This document shows, piece by piece, positions 63,716-64,000 of a stretch of 64,000 nt of DNA. Under the pieces are notes generated by a model, which worked only from the letters and a program-made list of their open reading frames with translations, did no database searches and was not told the DNA's origin. Source of the DNA: JAHEGP01 sp963751595 (lineage in GTDB: Bacteria; Pseudomonadota; Gammaproteobacteria; Pseudomonadales; JAHEGP01); the NCBI GenBank assembly GCA_963751595.1, contig CAVVVC010000001.1, forward strand, positions 1,054,001 to 1,118,000. Reading direction: 5' to 3'. The first letter of the stretch is position 1. Every line of letters begins with the position of its first letter. The position numbers and the translations under genes were made by a program.

Positions 63716-64000
63716 TAGAACTGATATCCAATTTTGCCGTAGACAGCTCTACCGGCCAGCGGGAAGTCACCGGGCACCAGAGATCCTCCGGGGATAGCCG
63801 CCTCACCCGGACTCGGCTCATAAGCCTCGACATCGAATACGTTATTCACTACCAGCGAAATGTCCAGATGATTGATGATATTGGTGCGGCGCAGCACCAG
63901 CGACGTTAGCGTGTAATCACCTATCGGATCCCGCGGGTCCCCGGCTTCACGCTTGCGATCGGCGACCCATTTTGCCTGGCCGCTCAACTCCCAGTCATAC
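63715..64000 (-). CDS. TonB-dependent receptor, C-terminal fragment (cut by window edge)
   Basis: Only the last 95 or so codons are in the window; the frame is open to 64000. The end shows the final barrel strands of a TonB-dependent outer-membrane receptor: YTLTSLVLRRTNIINHLDIS, LVVNNVFDVEAYEPSP, and a terminal PLAGRAVYGKIGYQF with the C-terminal phenylalanine used for barrel assembly. The stop overlaps the start of the first citrate-synthase-like gene. The cargo cannot be known from this part. Confidence 0.85.
   Translation of the reverse strand, partial: YDWELSGQAKWVADRKREAGDPRDPIGDYTLTSLVLRRTNIINHLDISLVVNNVFDVEAYEPSPGEAAIPGGSLVPGDFPLAGRAVYGKIGYQF

Noticed and set aside
1..64000. CRISPR array or complete insertion sequence
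   Set aside because: No regularly spaced identical repeats and no intact transposase were seen on reading through.

Overview
The window is a GC-rich, densely coded stretch of chromosome from a marine-type gammaproteobacterium. The gene order dnaQ-rnhA-methyltransferase-gloB-mltD, the CysB and 5'-nucleotidase pair, a full type II secretion system, ThrH and a YejBEA-type transporter all fit Gammaproteobacteria. A propionyl-CoA to succinyl-CoA operon plus TonB-receptor signalling suggests a Cellvibrionales/Halieaceae-like bacterium; that family-level placement is inference from gene content only.

Layout. 1-4950 is a worn accessory strip: two decayed remnants of an IS91-like transposase in direct orientation, a broken tadA fragment, a Baeyer-Villiger-type monooxygenase between the remnants, a pyridoxamine-phosphate-oxidase-like flavoprotein, a small hypothetical gene and diverged short repeats. 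4952-5189 holds tRNA-His and tRNA-Pro with a clear promoter. 5461-7028 carries folD and an outer-membrane barrel. 7041-14927 is a four-gene operon for propionyl-CoA carboxylation and methylmalonyl-CoA isomerisation. 15241-25581 holds housekeeping genes: pabB, thrH, cysB, a 5'-nucleotidase, alr, an alanine symporter, a D-cysteine desulfhydrase-like enzyme, yajC, xthA and murI. 25743-27891 has a SYLF-domain lipoprotein-like gene and pyruvate kinase. 27906-40539 is the type II secretion system, with gspCD reading right and gspEFGHIJKLM-gspA-gspB reading left into pyk. 40549-50328 has acuI-like reductase, sohB, a membrane protein, a FimL-like protein, dnaQ, rnhA, a methyltransferase, gloB and mltD. 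50612-56455 is a complete peptide-type ABC importer.

The most unusual part is 56499-64000, read leftward. A TonB-dependent receptor (only its C-terminus is in the window) overlaps the start of a citrate-synthase-like gene. That gene overlaps a second citrate-synthase-like gene. These are followed by a periplasmic substrate-binding protein and a very large hybrid sensor kinase. The kinase combines HAMP, HisKA, HATPase, three receiver-type domains, an HPt domain, GGDEF and EAL in one chain. Both citrate-synthase-like proteins appear to have lost most of the catalytic triad, and the EAL domain is split by a frameshift. The overlaps suggest one transcription unit linking uptake across the outer membrane, periplasmic ligand sensing, phosphorelay and cyclic-di-GMP output.

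Reliable RNA genes are the two tRNAs. No CRISPR array, phage, complete insertion sequence or recognisable riboswitch was seen.
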